Positions 1-8,795 of a DNA stretch of 38,926 nt are shown here, in pieces (the first letter of the stretch is position 1; each line of letters starts with the position of its first letter). The position numbers were made by a program, and so were the translations under genes. The DNA is from Muribaculaceae bacterium. GTDB taxonomy: Bacteria; Bacteroidota; Bacteroidia; Bacteroidales; Muribaculaceae. Below the pieces are notes generated by a model, which saw only the letters and a list, made by a program, of their open reading frames with translations, was not told the origin of the DNA and ran no database searches. The stretch spans positions 1 to 38,926 of the forward strand of contig JAFLTP010000026.1 in the NCBI GenBank assembly GCA_022510405.1, given 5' to 3'.

Positions 1-57
<57 letters not shown>

Positions 58-61
58 AGAG

Positions 62-95
62 CCGCTTAACTCATGGTTAAGCGGATTTTATTTTA
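62..95 (+). terminator. Rho-independent terminator after tRNA-Met
   Basis: A perfect 9-bp stem, CCGCTTAAC (62-70) and GTTAAGCGG (76-84), closes a 5-nt loop and is followed by a T-rich stretch (ATTTTATTTTAT). It begins 5 nt after the tRNA CCA end. Confidence 0.85.
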
Positions 96-130
96 TATGC
101 TGTTAATAAAATAATTTCTTATCAACAACC

Positions 131-793
131 ATGGAGATCCTATACGAAGACAACCATATCATCATCGTGAACAAAGCACCCGGTGAAATAGTGCAGGGTG
201 ATAAAACCGGGGATACTCCTCTCTCAGAATTGCTTAAGCAATATATTAAGGAGAAATATAATAAACCGGGGAATGTGTTCTGCGGAGTCGTTCACCGTAT
301 TGACCGGCCTGTAGGGGGAGTGGTAATTTTCGCAAAGACTTCAAAGGCGCTCGAGCGTCTTAACAAGATGCTTCGTGAAGGAGAAATTCACAAGACATAT
401 TGGGCTCTCGTGGAAGGCAAGCCTGAAAATTCTGAAGGCAGTTTAAGAAATTTCCTGAAAAGTGACGGCCGGATCAACAAAACGTTTATTTCCACAGAAA
501 AGGATCCCGATGCCAAAGAATCGATTCTCAGCTATAAAACCATAGCCAACGGTGACAGATATTCGATACTTGAAATAGAATTGTTGACGGGAAGAAAGCA
601 TCAGATAAGGGCCCAGTTGTCGGCTATAGGACATCCGATAAAAGGTGACTTAAAATATGGCGCCAAAAGAAGCAATCCAGACGGCAGCATTTCCCTTTTG
701 GCCCGTAAAATAGAATTCATACATCCGGTGTCGAAGCAGCCAATTTGCATTGAAGCTCCTATCCCGATGGAATTTACGAAAATCTTATCCTAA
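131..793 (+). CDS. RluA-family RNA pseudouridine synthase
   Basis: This 220-residue protein is a pseudouridine synthase of the RluA family, which isomerises specific uridines in 23S rRNA or tRNA. It carries the family active-site block HRIDRPVGG, with the catalytic aspartate at residue 58 (usual form HRLDxxTSG). It also has the downstream GRKHQIRAQL and GHPIKGDLKYG blocks. There is no N-terminal S4 domain, and the length fits the short single-domain RluA class common in Bacteroidota. The exact target base cannot be told from the sequence. The gene converges with the LptG gene and their 3' ends overlap by 9 bp (785-793). No clear TAnnTTTG promoter is visible between it and the tRNA terminator. 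Confidence 0.92.
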   Translation: MEILYEDNHIIIVNKAPGEIVQGDKTGDTPLSELLKQYIKEKYNKPGNVFCGVVHRIDRPVGGVVIFAKTSKALERLNKMLREGEIHKTYWALVEGKPENSEGSLRNFLKSDGRINKTFISTEKDPDAKESILSYKTIANGDRYSILEIELLTGRKHQIRAQLSAIGHPIKGDLKYGAKRSNPDGSISLLARKIEFIHPVSKQPICIEAPIPMEFTKILS

Positions 794-2863
794 GTCATCC
801 GACAGAATTCCCTTCAATTCCTGTGACAGAGCAATGGTTGAGTCCAAGGATTTCACAAAGGCTTTTCTCTTTCTTTGGCTGATGAGGAAGAGGATATAAC
901 CAAGGGGAACAAACCATTTCAAAGTTTCTGCCAGCCATTGAGGCCGCGTGGGAGTAAGGAGGAAGGTATCGTAAATCCATGGATAATCCGACAATTTATC
1001 CACAACGTTGTTGTCCCTGCAATCTGTAAGATATTCCACTGTTGAATCCAGGTATTCCCCTGTGCTCTCTATCTCTTTAGACAAACCCTTGTCGTTCCAA
1101 AATTCTTTATATCCAACCTTCTGTTGTAATTTCTCAATAATTTTTTGGCACTCGTCAATAACCTTAGAGAGTCTTTCCAAAGCTACAGGAACTGAAATCT
1201 CGTTGATCACAACCTCTTTCCTGCCGATACTTCTGGGCAATCTCACTCCCCTAATCTTTCTTATGAGTTCCTTATAGCTATCGGGATTGAAGACAGCGGA
1301 ATCGTTCATCGCCTTATAGGTGACGTAAATTCCCAAGGGAGCCAGGATAAATGTGGAGAGCCATATTCCTATCCATACTTCCCATCTTCCGTCCCTGGCC
1401 ATCTTATAACCTGTGTTGTCGATGATATAATAGAACAAGAAGAGCAATACCGATATTACAAGCGGTGTACCCAGTCCTCCCTTACGGATAATTGCTCCCA
1501 AGGGAGCACCGATAAAGAAGAATATCAAACAGGCCACCGACAGAGTATATTTTTTGAGGAGCTCAATCTGGTGTCTTCGGATATTCATCTTGTCATCAGC
1601 CACCGTGGCCGATTTAAACTGCGACTCATTCACATGTCGTTTCGACAATGACAGCGCGTTTTCAAACAGCCGGTCTCTTTTTTCAAACGGCACACTATTG
1701 ATCAAAGAATCTAAATCCAAAGGCATCAAAACCTCTGCTTCCATCTCTGCCTCTCCTTTGGATTCCTTTGCCGACTTCGTTTCTTTTATTTCGGAACGGG
1801 ATTTCGCAACTTCTTTCTTTACTGAAACATTTGTTGAAGAAATACCTGTTCTTTTGGTTGACGGCAAGGTTCGCTCCTTATTGGCTTTACCACCCCGCGC
1901 CTCCTCTATTCCAGAAGAGTTTACAGGCGATTCATGAACAAAGGTCGGTTTCCCGGTTCTCCTGTCCACCAACAGAGGGAAAGCGTTACGCCTTAAATCA
2001 TTGGCATAAATAGCGCCTGTGGAGTCTATTCTATTAGTTACGGAATCAATTGTGTGTTGCAGTTCTATTATGTTTTTCCCCACATACTGACTCCTGATAC
2101 CACCCTCATCCATCCTGTTGAAATTGGCATCGAATGGAATAAGTATCTGTTTATCCAAGAAAGTCTCGCGTCTGAAAGGCACGTTCTTGTCCAAGGCTTT
2201 CTGTTCGCGCAGATTCTCAAACTCCTCGCCGGTGAACAGATGCAGATACAGATACCTCATATCTCCGGTGAAAGCCATCCTGCCTGAATCGGCCAACAGA
2301 ATGGTGGCGTTATCGCCTCCACGGGTCACGTCATAAATCATAACATCGTAGAGCATCCCGGTCTCCGGATTTTTTTTCTGAACCAAAAGGTTATAACCCG
2401 GAATCTGGTCGTAGAAAACACCTTCCGGTATCTCCACCTCGGGCGATTTCTGACGCATTGAAAACAACAAAGTCCACATCTTCACCTGTGCAGGCGGTAA
2501 AGCGTAATTCTGGAAAAAGAAAGCCCCGATGGCGATTAAAGTTATGAGCACTATAAGAGGCCGCATAGAATGCACCAAAGAGATTCCGGAGGCTTTCATA
2601 GCGGTCAGCTCGAATTTCTCGCCGAAATTACCATAGGTCATAAGACTTGCCAACAGGATTGCCAACGGCAAGGCCATCGGCACCATCGAAACTCCGGCAT
2701 AAAAGAACAACTCCCCTATCAAAGAAAATGGCAGACCCTTACCTACAAGGTCATCTATATGCTTCCATAGAAACTGCATAAGCACGATGAAGAGAACGAT
2801 GAAAAAAGTCATCGCGAAAAGCGGCAAGAAGCTCTTCAGAATGAATATATAAAGTCTCTTCAC
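785..2863 (-). CDS. LptF/LptG-family (YjgP/YjgQ) lipopolysaccharide transport permease
   Basis: This is an inner-membrane permease subunit of the Lpt ABC exporter, which extracts LPS from the inner membrane. At 692 residues it is much longer than the ~360-residue E. coli proteins. N-terminal TM segments lie at about residues 7-30, 50-75 and 100-120, followed by a periplasmic beta-rich part (about 130-300). A charged low-complexity insert (about 315-385, rich in K, E, S and R) comes next, then a second TM group (about 437-520, including SVACLIFFFIGAPLGAIIRKGG). A C-terminal extension holds an extra TM (about 650-670). The start codon is GTG: it directly precedes the KRLYIFILKSF sequence leading into TM1, and no upstream ATG fits. 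The gap to the upstream tricorn gene is a heptad repeat array, so co-transcription with that gene is possible. LptF and LptG are not easily separated here. Confidence 0.88.
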   Translation of the reverse strand: MKRLYIFILKSFLPLFAMTFFIVLFIVLMQFLWKHIDDLVGKGLPFSLIGELFFYAGVSMVPMALPLAILLASLMTYGNFGEKFELTAMKASGISLVHSMRPLIVLITLIAIGAFFFQNYALPPAQVKMWTLLFSMRQKSPEVEIPEGVFYDQIPGYNLLVQKKNPETGMLYDVMIYDVTRGGDNATILLADSGRMAFTGDMRYLYLHLFTGEEFENLREQKALDKNVPFRRETFLDKQILIPFDANFNRMDEGGIRSQYVGKNIIELQHTIDSVTNRIDSTGAIYANDLRRNAFPLLVDRRTGKPTFVHESPVNSSGIEEARGGKANKERTLPSTKRTGISSTNVSVKKEVAKSRSEIKETKSAKESKGEAEMEAEVLMPLDLDSLINSVPFEKRDRLFENALSLSKRHVNESQFKSATVADDKMNIRRHQIELLKKYTLSVACLIFFFIGAPLGAIIRKGGLGTPLVISVLLFLFYYIIDNTGYKMARDGRWEVWIGIWLSTFILAPLGIYVTYKAMNDSAVFNPDSYKELIRKIRGVRLPRSIGRKEVVINEISVPVALERLSKVIDECQKIIEKLQQKVGYKEFWNDKGLSKEIESTGEYLDSTVEYLTDCRDNNVVDKLSDYPWIYDTFLLTPTRPQWLAETLKWFVPLGYILFLISQRKRKAFVKSLDSTIALSQELKGILSDDLG

Positions 2864-2868
2864 GTGGT

Positions 2869-2980
2869 TTTAAAGTTTAAAGTTTAAAGATGAAAGTTTA
2901 AAGATGTGGGTTGTGAGTTTTAAGTTGTGAGTTGTAAGATTAAAGTTTAAAGTTTAAAGTTTAAAGATGTGAGTTTTAAA
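2869..2980. repeat. Phased 7-bp repeat array (16 heptads) filling an intergenic gap
   Basis: The whole gap between the lptG-like start and the tricorn stop codon reads as 16 consecutive 7-mers with no phase slip. They are mainly TTTAAAG (2869-2889, 2897-2903 and 2946-2966) interspersed with ATGAAAG, TTGTGAG, TTTTAAG, TTGTAAG and ATGTGAG. Nearly all units end in AG. No promoter motif or hairpin terminator is obvious. The same two heptad types recur at 17186, 22157, 27616 and 30346. Confidence 0.9.
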
Positions 2981-5900
2981 TTATTTTGAGGAATCGATGT
3001 CTTGGAGAAGAGTGATAACGGCTGTGTGAAGCTGATTGTCTTCACCGCTCATTATCTGCTCCGGACTATTAAGGACATACACATCCGGTTCCAGCTGGGT
3101 ATTCTCCAAGTAACTGCCGTCCGGTAGTTGATATCCTGTAACCGGAATTCCGAACACCATTGTAGGATCCTGCATAGTGACCCAATTTACGGAGGTCATA
3201 GTCCCGGGCACGGGAGCTCCTACAAGTTTACCGAGTCCCTGATGTTTATATACCCAAGGAGTGCCATGTGCATTACTGTAGCATGCCTCGGCCTGAACCA
3301 TGATCGAGGGTTTGTTCCATCTCCGGGAAGGCATCGAAGCTGCTTCTTCACCTCTGATCACCTGTGTGAAATATTTCTGTCCACTCAACAATACCTCTAT
3401 ATCCTCATGAAGTCTACCCCCTCCGTTCCATCGGATATCCACCACAACTCCTTCTTTATCGTTGTATTTTCCAAGAAGGTCGGCATAAATATCCCTGTAA
3501 CTGGGGTCACCCATAGAACGTATATGGACATACCCCAATCTGCCGTTGCTCCATTTGTCGACATCGGCTGCCCTTTGTTTCACCCATCTTTGATACAGCA
3601 ATTCAGATTCGTCGCCCTTTGAAATCGGCAAGACCACTTCCTCCACAATCTTTCCGTCGGGTTTCTTAAAGGCTACCCTTGTTTTCTTCCCTGATAAGTC
3701 GGCGAGAGCTTTAGCGTTACTTTCATTTGATGTCAAGGCAACATCATTAATTGAGACGACTATATCTCCCGGTTCAATCTCACTCCATGACTTATCCATG
3801 GGTCCACCTTCGAGCACTTCGGTGACAAGCATACCATCGTCGGTTCTTTGCATATCGAAAAGAAGTCCCAAAGAGGCTGTTCGTTGACCATTAGGATCAC
3901 TCGGAGCATAATACCTACCACCGGTGTGAGATACATTTAATTCGCCCAACATTTCGCTGAGCATCTCCGCGAAGTCATAATTATTGTTGATATGCGGAAG
4001 GAATTGACGGTAATGTTCCGTGAGGTTCTCCCAATCCACTCCGTGCATATCCTCGGTATAAAATCTTTCCCTTTCCTGCACCTTGACATAATCAAACATA
4101 TACTCACGTTCGGCTGCGGCATCCAAATTCATTTTGCCACTGAATGATACATCAGTCAATTTACCGCTCGAGGGTTCCAATTTCTTAATGGAATTCCTGG
4201 AAACAAGGAATACATTTTCCCCATCCTTATCGGAAATGAAATGTCCTCTTTGATCACCCAGTTTCTTGACTTCTTCGGATTTACCGTCACGAAGATTAAT
4301 TTTCCAAAGGTCGTAACCCTTGTTGAAAGAAGCCAAATAATATAGTGTTTCCCCATCGGAGGTAACAAATGCATCAGAAATGTCGGAGGATGCCGGTGTA
4401 AGCCTTATTGTGCGTTCCTGTATGTTTTTCGGTTCAACAAGGATAGTTTTCACATCTTCTTTTTCGTCATCTTTTGTATCCTTTTTACCTTTCTTTCCTT
4501 TCTTGTCCTTGTCATCCTTATCCTCTTTTTTATTCGCCTTTTCAAGTTCTTTCTTAAGTTTATAATCTTCCTCAGAAAGGTTGAATCTATCATAGGCATC
4601 TTCATTGAGGAAGGTTATCATGATATCGTAAAGAGAACCCCATGAAGCATGGTTTCTCATACCGTAGCGGTCGGAGGCATATATCACGGCATTTCCATCG
4701 AGCACGAAAGATGGCGACTCATCAAAATAACCGGTCTCAGTGATCGGAATAAGCGTGCCGTCGTTAGTATTCACGATAAATACATCATAGTAAGGGTCAT
4801 GATGATGAAGTACACCTTCTGTCAATATCCAATTACCGTCGGGACTCCATTGATAGTTATAACCGCCTTCTCTCGACATATATGTCTTTCCGTCAAGCAG
4901 TTCCTTTACGACTCCAGAAGCAATATCCTTCACCATGAGTTTGTTACGGTCTTGAATATAAGCCAACTTCTTGCCGTCTGGACTGAAAGAAGCATAGGTT
5001 CTTTCAATGTTGTCGTCGGCGGGGAACATAGCCTCCTCAATTATCACTGTTGAATTTTCGAAATTGGGTTCATCATCCTTTGCCTTTTTAGCAGTATAGA
5101 GATTCCAATGTCCGTCTCTTTCAGAAGTGTAAAGAAGCTTTTTGCCGTCGGGACTCCAACTCAACTGTGATTCCGCCTGCGGTGTGTTGGTTATCTGTTT
5201 TGTTGTGGAATAATCCACGGAAGTCACAAAAACCTCTCCCCTACTTATAAACGCCACCGATTTACCATCGGGGGAAGCGGCCGCATCGTCAAGACTTCTG
5301 ACATCGATTTTCCGTATGGACGGGAAATTATCAGTGGTTACATCTATCTGAACTTTTGTGGGTTCACCATTCGGGTTCATGGTGAATATTTCTCCGTCGT
5401 AGGCAAAAGCCAATAGACCGTTATCAGAACTTGATAAAAATCTAACAGGATGGTCAGTGAAATCTGTAATTTTCTTCGCGTTGCTACCGTTTGGACTCAT
5501 AGCATAAACATTCATGCTTTCACCCGGCACTTCCCTCAATATATAAAGAGTGTTTCCGTCTGCACTGATCACCGGATTCCTGTCCTCACCCGGTCGGTTG
5601 GTAATGTTTACAAAACTATTGTCAGCACGATTCCATTTCCATATGTCTCTTGTCACGGAAGAAGTGTGATGCTTTCTCCATTCATCCTCCATCCCTTTGT
5701 AATCCTGATAATATATCACATCCGGATTTGCCGATGTGAATGAAGGCATCTGTATTGGAATTCCGGCCAATTGTATGGGATTACCACCGGTAACAGGCAC
5801 AGAATAGAATTCAGTCATTCTTGCAGAAGGGAATAAGATATTCTGTGCATCGTCTTGAATGGCCGCTGAAAAAAAGATATTTTGTCCGTCAGCTGAAAAG

Positions 5901-6247
5901 GCTTCCGGTGTCTTGTTAGATGAATCGAAAGTAATCTGCACCGGTGTTCCACCATCCACACCCACAGTGAATATATCGAAATTTCCGGTGCGGTTACTGC
6001 TGAAAGCTAATGTCTTGCTGTCGGGCGACCATATAGGATGATCTTCATAATAATTATCTGTATTTGTCAATCTTGTGGCATTCCCACCTTTAACGGGGAC
6101 TGTCCAGATATCACCCAGATAAGAGAAGGCTATTGTCCGGCCGTCGGGACTTATCTTAACATCACGCATCCAAAGTGGCGTCTCAGCAAAAGCACCAAAA
6201 ACTGCTCCGGCCATCAACACGCCTGCTATGTATCTTCTTTTCATCAT
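2981..6247 (-). CDS. Tricorn protease homologue (S41 family peptidase, secreted)
   Basis: This 1088-residue exported peptidase is related to archaeal tricorn, which degrades peptides. A signal peptide (about 1-21, ending AFAE) puts it in the periplasm or outside. Repeated SPDGRTIAFS-like PD40/WD40-like units form two beta-propellers (about 25-330 and 330-560). A lysine/aspartate-rich linker (about 560-600) follows, then the core: a helical part containing NVSHTGG (about residue 771, equivalent to the tricorn Ser-His pair), a PDZ domain (about 790-870) and an S41 domain. The likely nucleophile serine is in EACYSNAHG (about 990), and the acidic residue is probably in YLENTQLEPDV (about 1047). 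The family and catalytic order are established knowledge; assigning individual residues is inference. The start MMKRR leads directly into the signal peptide and lies about 16 nt after a predicted start site. Confidence 0.93.
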   Translation of the reverse strand: MMKRRYIAGVLMAGAVFGAFAETPLWMRDVKISPDGRTIAFSYLGDIWTVPVKGGNATRLTNTDNYYEDHPIWSPDSKTLAFSSNRTGNFDIFTVGVDGGTPVQITFDSSNKTPEAFSADGQNIFFSAAIQDDAQNILFPSARMTEFYSVPVTGGNPIQLAGIPIQMPSFTSANPDVIYYQDYKGMEDEWRKHHTSSVTRDIWKWNRADNSFVNITNRPGEDRNPVISADGNTLYILREVPGESMNVYAMSPNGSNAKKITDFTDHPVRFLSSSDNGLLAFAYDGEIFTMNPNGEPTKVQIDVTTDNFPSIRKIDVRSLDDAAASPDGKSVAFISRGEVFVTSVDYSTTKQITNTPQAESQLSWSPDGKKLLYTSERDGHWNLYTAKKAKDDEPNFENSTVIIEEAMFPADDNIERTYASFSPDGKKLAYIQDRNKLMVKDIASGVVKELLDGKTYMSREGGYNYQWSPDGNWILTEGVLHHHDPYYDVFIVNTNDGTLIPITETGYFDESPSFVLDGNAVIYASDRYGMRNHASWGSLYDIMITFLNEDAYDRFNLSEEDYKLKKELEKANKKEDKDDKDKKGKKGKKDTKDDEKEDVKTILVEPKNIQERTIRLTPASSDISDAFVTSDGETLYYLASFNKGYDLWKINLRDGKSEEVKKLGDQRGHFISDKDGENVFLVSRNSIKKLEPSSGKLTDVSFSGKMNLDAAAEREYMFDYVKVQERERFYTEDMHGVDWENLTEHYRQFLPHINNNYDFAEMLSEMLGELNVSHTGGRYYAPSDPNGQRTASLGLLFDMQRTDDGMLVTEVLEGGPMDKSWSEIEPGDIVVSINDVALTSNESNAKALADLSGKKTRVAFKKPDGKIVEEVVLPISKGDESELLYQRWVKQRAADVDKWSNGRLGYVHIRSMGDPSYRDIYADLLGKYNDKEGVVVDIRWNGGGRLHEDIEVLLSGQKYFTQVIRGEEAASMPSRRWNKPSIMVQAEACYSNAHGTPWVYKHQGLGKLVGAPVPGTMTSVNWVTMQDPTMVFGIPVTGYQLPDGSYLENTQLEPDVYVLNSPEQIMSGEDNQLHTAVITLLQDIDSSK

Positions 6248-6269
6248 TTATTTTTCAAAGTTTATTTTG

Positions 6270-6277
6270 CAAAATTA
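6270..6277 (-). promoter_or_regulatory. Predicted -7 element of the tricorn gene promoter
   Basis: Read on the minus strand this is TAATTTTG followed by C, a perfect match to the Bacteroidetes -7 consensus TAnnTTTG. The start codon lies 23 bp downstream, leaving a short leader. No good TTTG -33 element is visible at 19-21 bp. Confidence 0.6.
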
Positions 6278-6323
6278 CTTATTTCCTCTCTAAAACTTAC
6301 TATATCCCCAATATACAAACCAT

Positions 6324-6370
6324 ATTATACAAATCACTTTCTACCTCCTACATTATAGGATTTGTATAAT
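6324..6370. repeat. 12-bp perfect inverted repeat upstream of the tricorn gene
   Basis: ATTATACAAATC (6324-6335) and GATTTGTATAAT (6359-6370) are perfect inverted copies with a 23-bp spacer. A related ATACAAAC lies at 6313-6320. No T-tract follows on either strand, so an operator or transcript hairpin between sel1 and the tricorn promoter is more likely than an intrinsic terminator. Confidence 0.6.
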
Positions 6371-6386
6371 ACCAATCATATAATTA

Positions 6387-7256
6387 TTAATCCCGAATCC
6401 GGATAAGCCTCTCATATGCCTCTTCTGAATCTTTCACACCACCTTGGGAGGCTTTTTCATACCAATACTCAGCACCCTGTGAATCGGGAATGGCATCCGG
6501 GAAAATTTCCAACAGCTCACCTATGATAAATTGGGCCGATGGATCTCCTTCATTTGCCGCTTTATAAAAATAATCTATGGATTTTTGATGATCATATGCC
6601 ACACCAACCCCTTTTGAATATGCGTCACCCAAAAGTGCTGTGGCTTTAGAATTTCCTTTCTCCGAGGCAATCACAAGCAAAGCTACCCCGGCAATAGGTG
6701 CTCTTCCAAAATAATATTCCTCCCCTATTGCCATCACTGAATCCACCGGCAACCCTTCCCAAACCTCTCTCTTCAGCTCCACAAGTTTCATCTGGGCTTC
6801 AGGAACTCCGGCTTCTGTAGCGAGAGTCAACCATTTCACCGCTTCCCCTTCATCATAGGCTATTTCTTTACTCTCTGTCAAAAGATAACCCAAATTGGCT
6901 GCAGCCGTAGCATCCCCCATATTTGCCGCCTTTCGGATCCAATACAACGCAGAATCCAGATCTTGAGAGAACCCGTTTCCGGTATAGTATCTAAACCCGA
7001 TATAATTCATGGCCGGAGCATAACCTTTCTCTGCTGACTTAAAATATAAGGTTGCACTTCTGAGGGAATCAACCGGAATAGAATCGTAACCAGATTCATG
7101 AAGACGAGCCAAATCATATAAAGCCTTAGCATCTCCTGAGTCAGCCTTTTCAACTAATTGTCGCAGGGCCAGACGCCGTGAACTCACTTCCTCCTGAGCC
7201 CATATGCAACCACCAAAAATGATTGCAATAATCAAAAATGGAAGGATTCTCTTCAT
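6387..7256 (-). CDS. Sel1-repeat (SLR/TPR-like) exported protein
   Basis: This 289-residue protein has an N-terminal export signal (about 1-20, containing FGGCIWAQ; the Cys could be a lipobox, but the context FGGC is weak). The rest is built of Sel1-like repeats, helical units of about 36 residues, for example ATLYFKSAEKGYAPAMNYIG, ALYWIRKAANMGDATAAANL, AVKWLTLATEAGVPEAQMKL and SIDYFYKAANEGDPSAQFII. Sel1 repeats are protein-binding scaffolds and the partner is unknown. Its ATG immediately follows the porX stop codon (TAAATG), so it is almost certainly translated from the porW-porX mRNA. That links it by context to the same envelope or secretion function. Confidence 0.9.
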   Translation of the reverse strand: MKRILPFLIIAIIFGGCIWAQEEVSSRRLALRQLVEKADSGDAKALYDLARLHESGYDSIPVDSLRSATLYFKSAEKGYAPAMNYIGFRYYTGNGFSQDLDSALYWIRKAANMGDATAAANLGYLLTESKEIAYDEGEAVKWLTLATEAGVPEAQMKLVELKREVWEGLPVDSVMAIGEEYYFGRAPIAGVALLVIASEKGNSKATALLGDAYSKGVGVAYDHQKSIDYFYKAANEGDPSAQFIIGELLEIFPDAIPDSQGAEYWYEKASQGGVKDSEEAYERLIRIRD

Positions 7257-8795
7257 TTACCTGTTTTTTGGAGACAAGGTAATCAATGGAACAAGCATCT
7301 CTTCCAAAGAGATTCCTCCATGTTGGAATGTGCCGTTGTAGTATTGCACATAATAATTATAGTTGTTAGGATATGAGAAGAAATCTTCGTTGCATGCATA
7401 GATGAAAGTGCTCGACAGATTTGGAGCCGGCAAACCGAACTTATTAGGTGATTTCATTTCATAAACCTGTTTCGGATTGTAGTTCAAATTCTTTCCCACC
7501 TTATATCGAAGGTTGGTATTGGTATTTCGGTCGCCTACAACCTTGATGGGATTATCCACCCTGATAGTGCCGTGGTCTGTCGTGATTATCAATTTGAAAC
7601 CCTTGTCGCCCAATCTTTTGAAAATATCAAGCGAAGAAGAATGTTTGAACCAGGATTCCGTAAGCGACCTATAGGCTGCGTCAGAATTAGCCAGTTCCCT
7701 TATCATCTTGGACTCAGTCCTCGCATGACTCAACATATCTATAAAATTGAGCACCACAACATTCAAGGGCAAGTCTTTTATCTCGTTGATTTTAGCCAGG
7801 AATTTCTCACCGGCATTCGAGTCATTGAGTTTTGTATATGAAAACTTTTCTTTCCTTCTGAATCTTTCGAGTTGGGTCCTTACCAATTCCTCTTCGTGGG
7901 CGTTAAGACTTTCGTCTTCATCCTCCTCCACCCATAGATTTGGGAACATCTTTGAAATTTGCAACGGCATCAAACCGGCAAAGATGGCATTGCGGGCATA
8001 TTGTGTACTTGTGGGCAAGATAGTGGTGTAAAGCTCTTCCGAAATATCGAAATAATCTGAAAGCAACGGCTGAACCACCTTCCACTGGTCAAGCCTGAAG
8101 TTATCAATTAGAATGAAGCAAACTTTGTCACCTTTATCAAGCATCGGGAACACCTTCCTTTTGAAAAGTTCATTGCTCATCAACGGATGATTATCTGTTG
8201 TGACCCAATCCTCATAATTTCTTTTCACAAATTTTGTAAAATTCTGATTTGCCTCTTTCTTCTGCATCAACATCATTTCCGACATATCGGTGTTCTCGAG
8301 TTTGAGTTCCCAATACACCAGCCTTTTATAGATCTCCATCCAATCCTCCATGGAAGAGGCCGTATCAATCATCGAGGATATCTGGCGAAAATCTTGCTGA
8401 TAATCCGTGGTGGCCTGTTTCACAACAAGATCTCTTCCACCTAAATTCTTCTTCAACGACAATAAAATCTGATTAGGATTTACGGGCTTAATGAGATAAT
8501 CAGCAATACTGTTGCCTATAGCCTGGTTCATTATATTTTCCTCTTCGGATTTTGTAATCATGATCACCGGCACTTCCGGGTGGCTCCGGTTAATCCTCGT
8601 CAAGGTTTCCAGACCGGAAAGTCCGGGCATGTTCTCATCAAGCAACACGAGGCTGAACGGTTCCTTGTCAAGAGCCTCCAAAGCGTCAACACCATTTGAA
8701 ACGGTGGTTACTTCATATCCTTTACCTTTGAGAAACAATATATGCGGTTTCAATAAATCTATCTCATCATCCGCCCACAGAATCTTGTATGTCAT
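7257..8795 (-). CDS. porX: PorX-type response regulator with PglZ/alkaline-phosphatase-like domain
   Basis: This 512-residue two-domain protein is PorX, the response regulator linked to T9SS gene control in Porphyromonas. The receiver domain (1-120) has the acidic pair DDE (9-11), phospho-acceptor D53 in LLDENMPG, the switch residue in MITKSE and K in YLIKPVNP. The C-terminal PglZ-type metal-dependent hydrolase domain (about 200-510) keeps the metal-ligand motifs ILIDNFRLDQW (about 225), LPTSTQYARN, TTDHGTIRV (about 408) and FQHGGISLEE (about 492). The start at 8795 (MTYKILWADDE) is chosen because the in-frame extension to 8954 is only a TITTPT translation of repeat DNA belonging to the upstream gene. 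It overlaps the porW end by 29 bp, which suggests translational coupling. PorX homologues also occur in relatives that may lack a full T9SS, so secretion control is inferred. Confidence 0.93.
   Translation of the reverse strand: MTYKILWADDEIDLLKPHILFLKGKGYEVTTVSNGVDALEALDKEPFSLVLLDENMPGLSGLETLTRINRSHPEVPVIMITKSEEENIMNQAIGNSIADYLIKPVNPNQILLSLKKNLGGRDLVVKQATTDYQQDFRQISSMIDTASSMEDWMEIYKRLVYWELKLENTDMSEMMLMQKKEANQNFTKFVKRNYEDWVTTDNHPLMSNELFKRKVFPMLDKGDKVCFILIDNFRLDQWKVVQPLLSDYFDISEELYTTILPTSTQYARNAIFAGLMPLQISKMFPNLWVEEDEDESLNAHEEELVRTQLERFRRKEKFSYTKLNDSNAGEKFLAKINEIKDLPLNVVVLNFIDMLSHARTESKMIRELANSDAAYRSLTESWFKHSSSLDIFKRLGDKGFKLIITTDHGTIRVDNPIKVVGDRNTNTNLRYKVGKNLNYNPKQVYEMKSPNKFGLPAPNLSSTFIYACNEDFFSYPNNYNYYVQYYNGTFQHGGISLEEMLVPLITLSPKNR

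Noticed and set aside
4380..4565. Plus-strand ORF rich in Ser and Phe
   Set aside because: It is the antisense reading of the lysine/aspartate-rich linker of the tricorn homologue.
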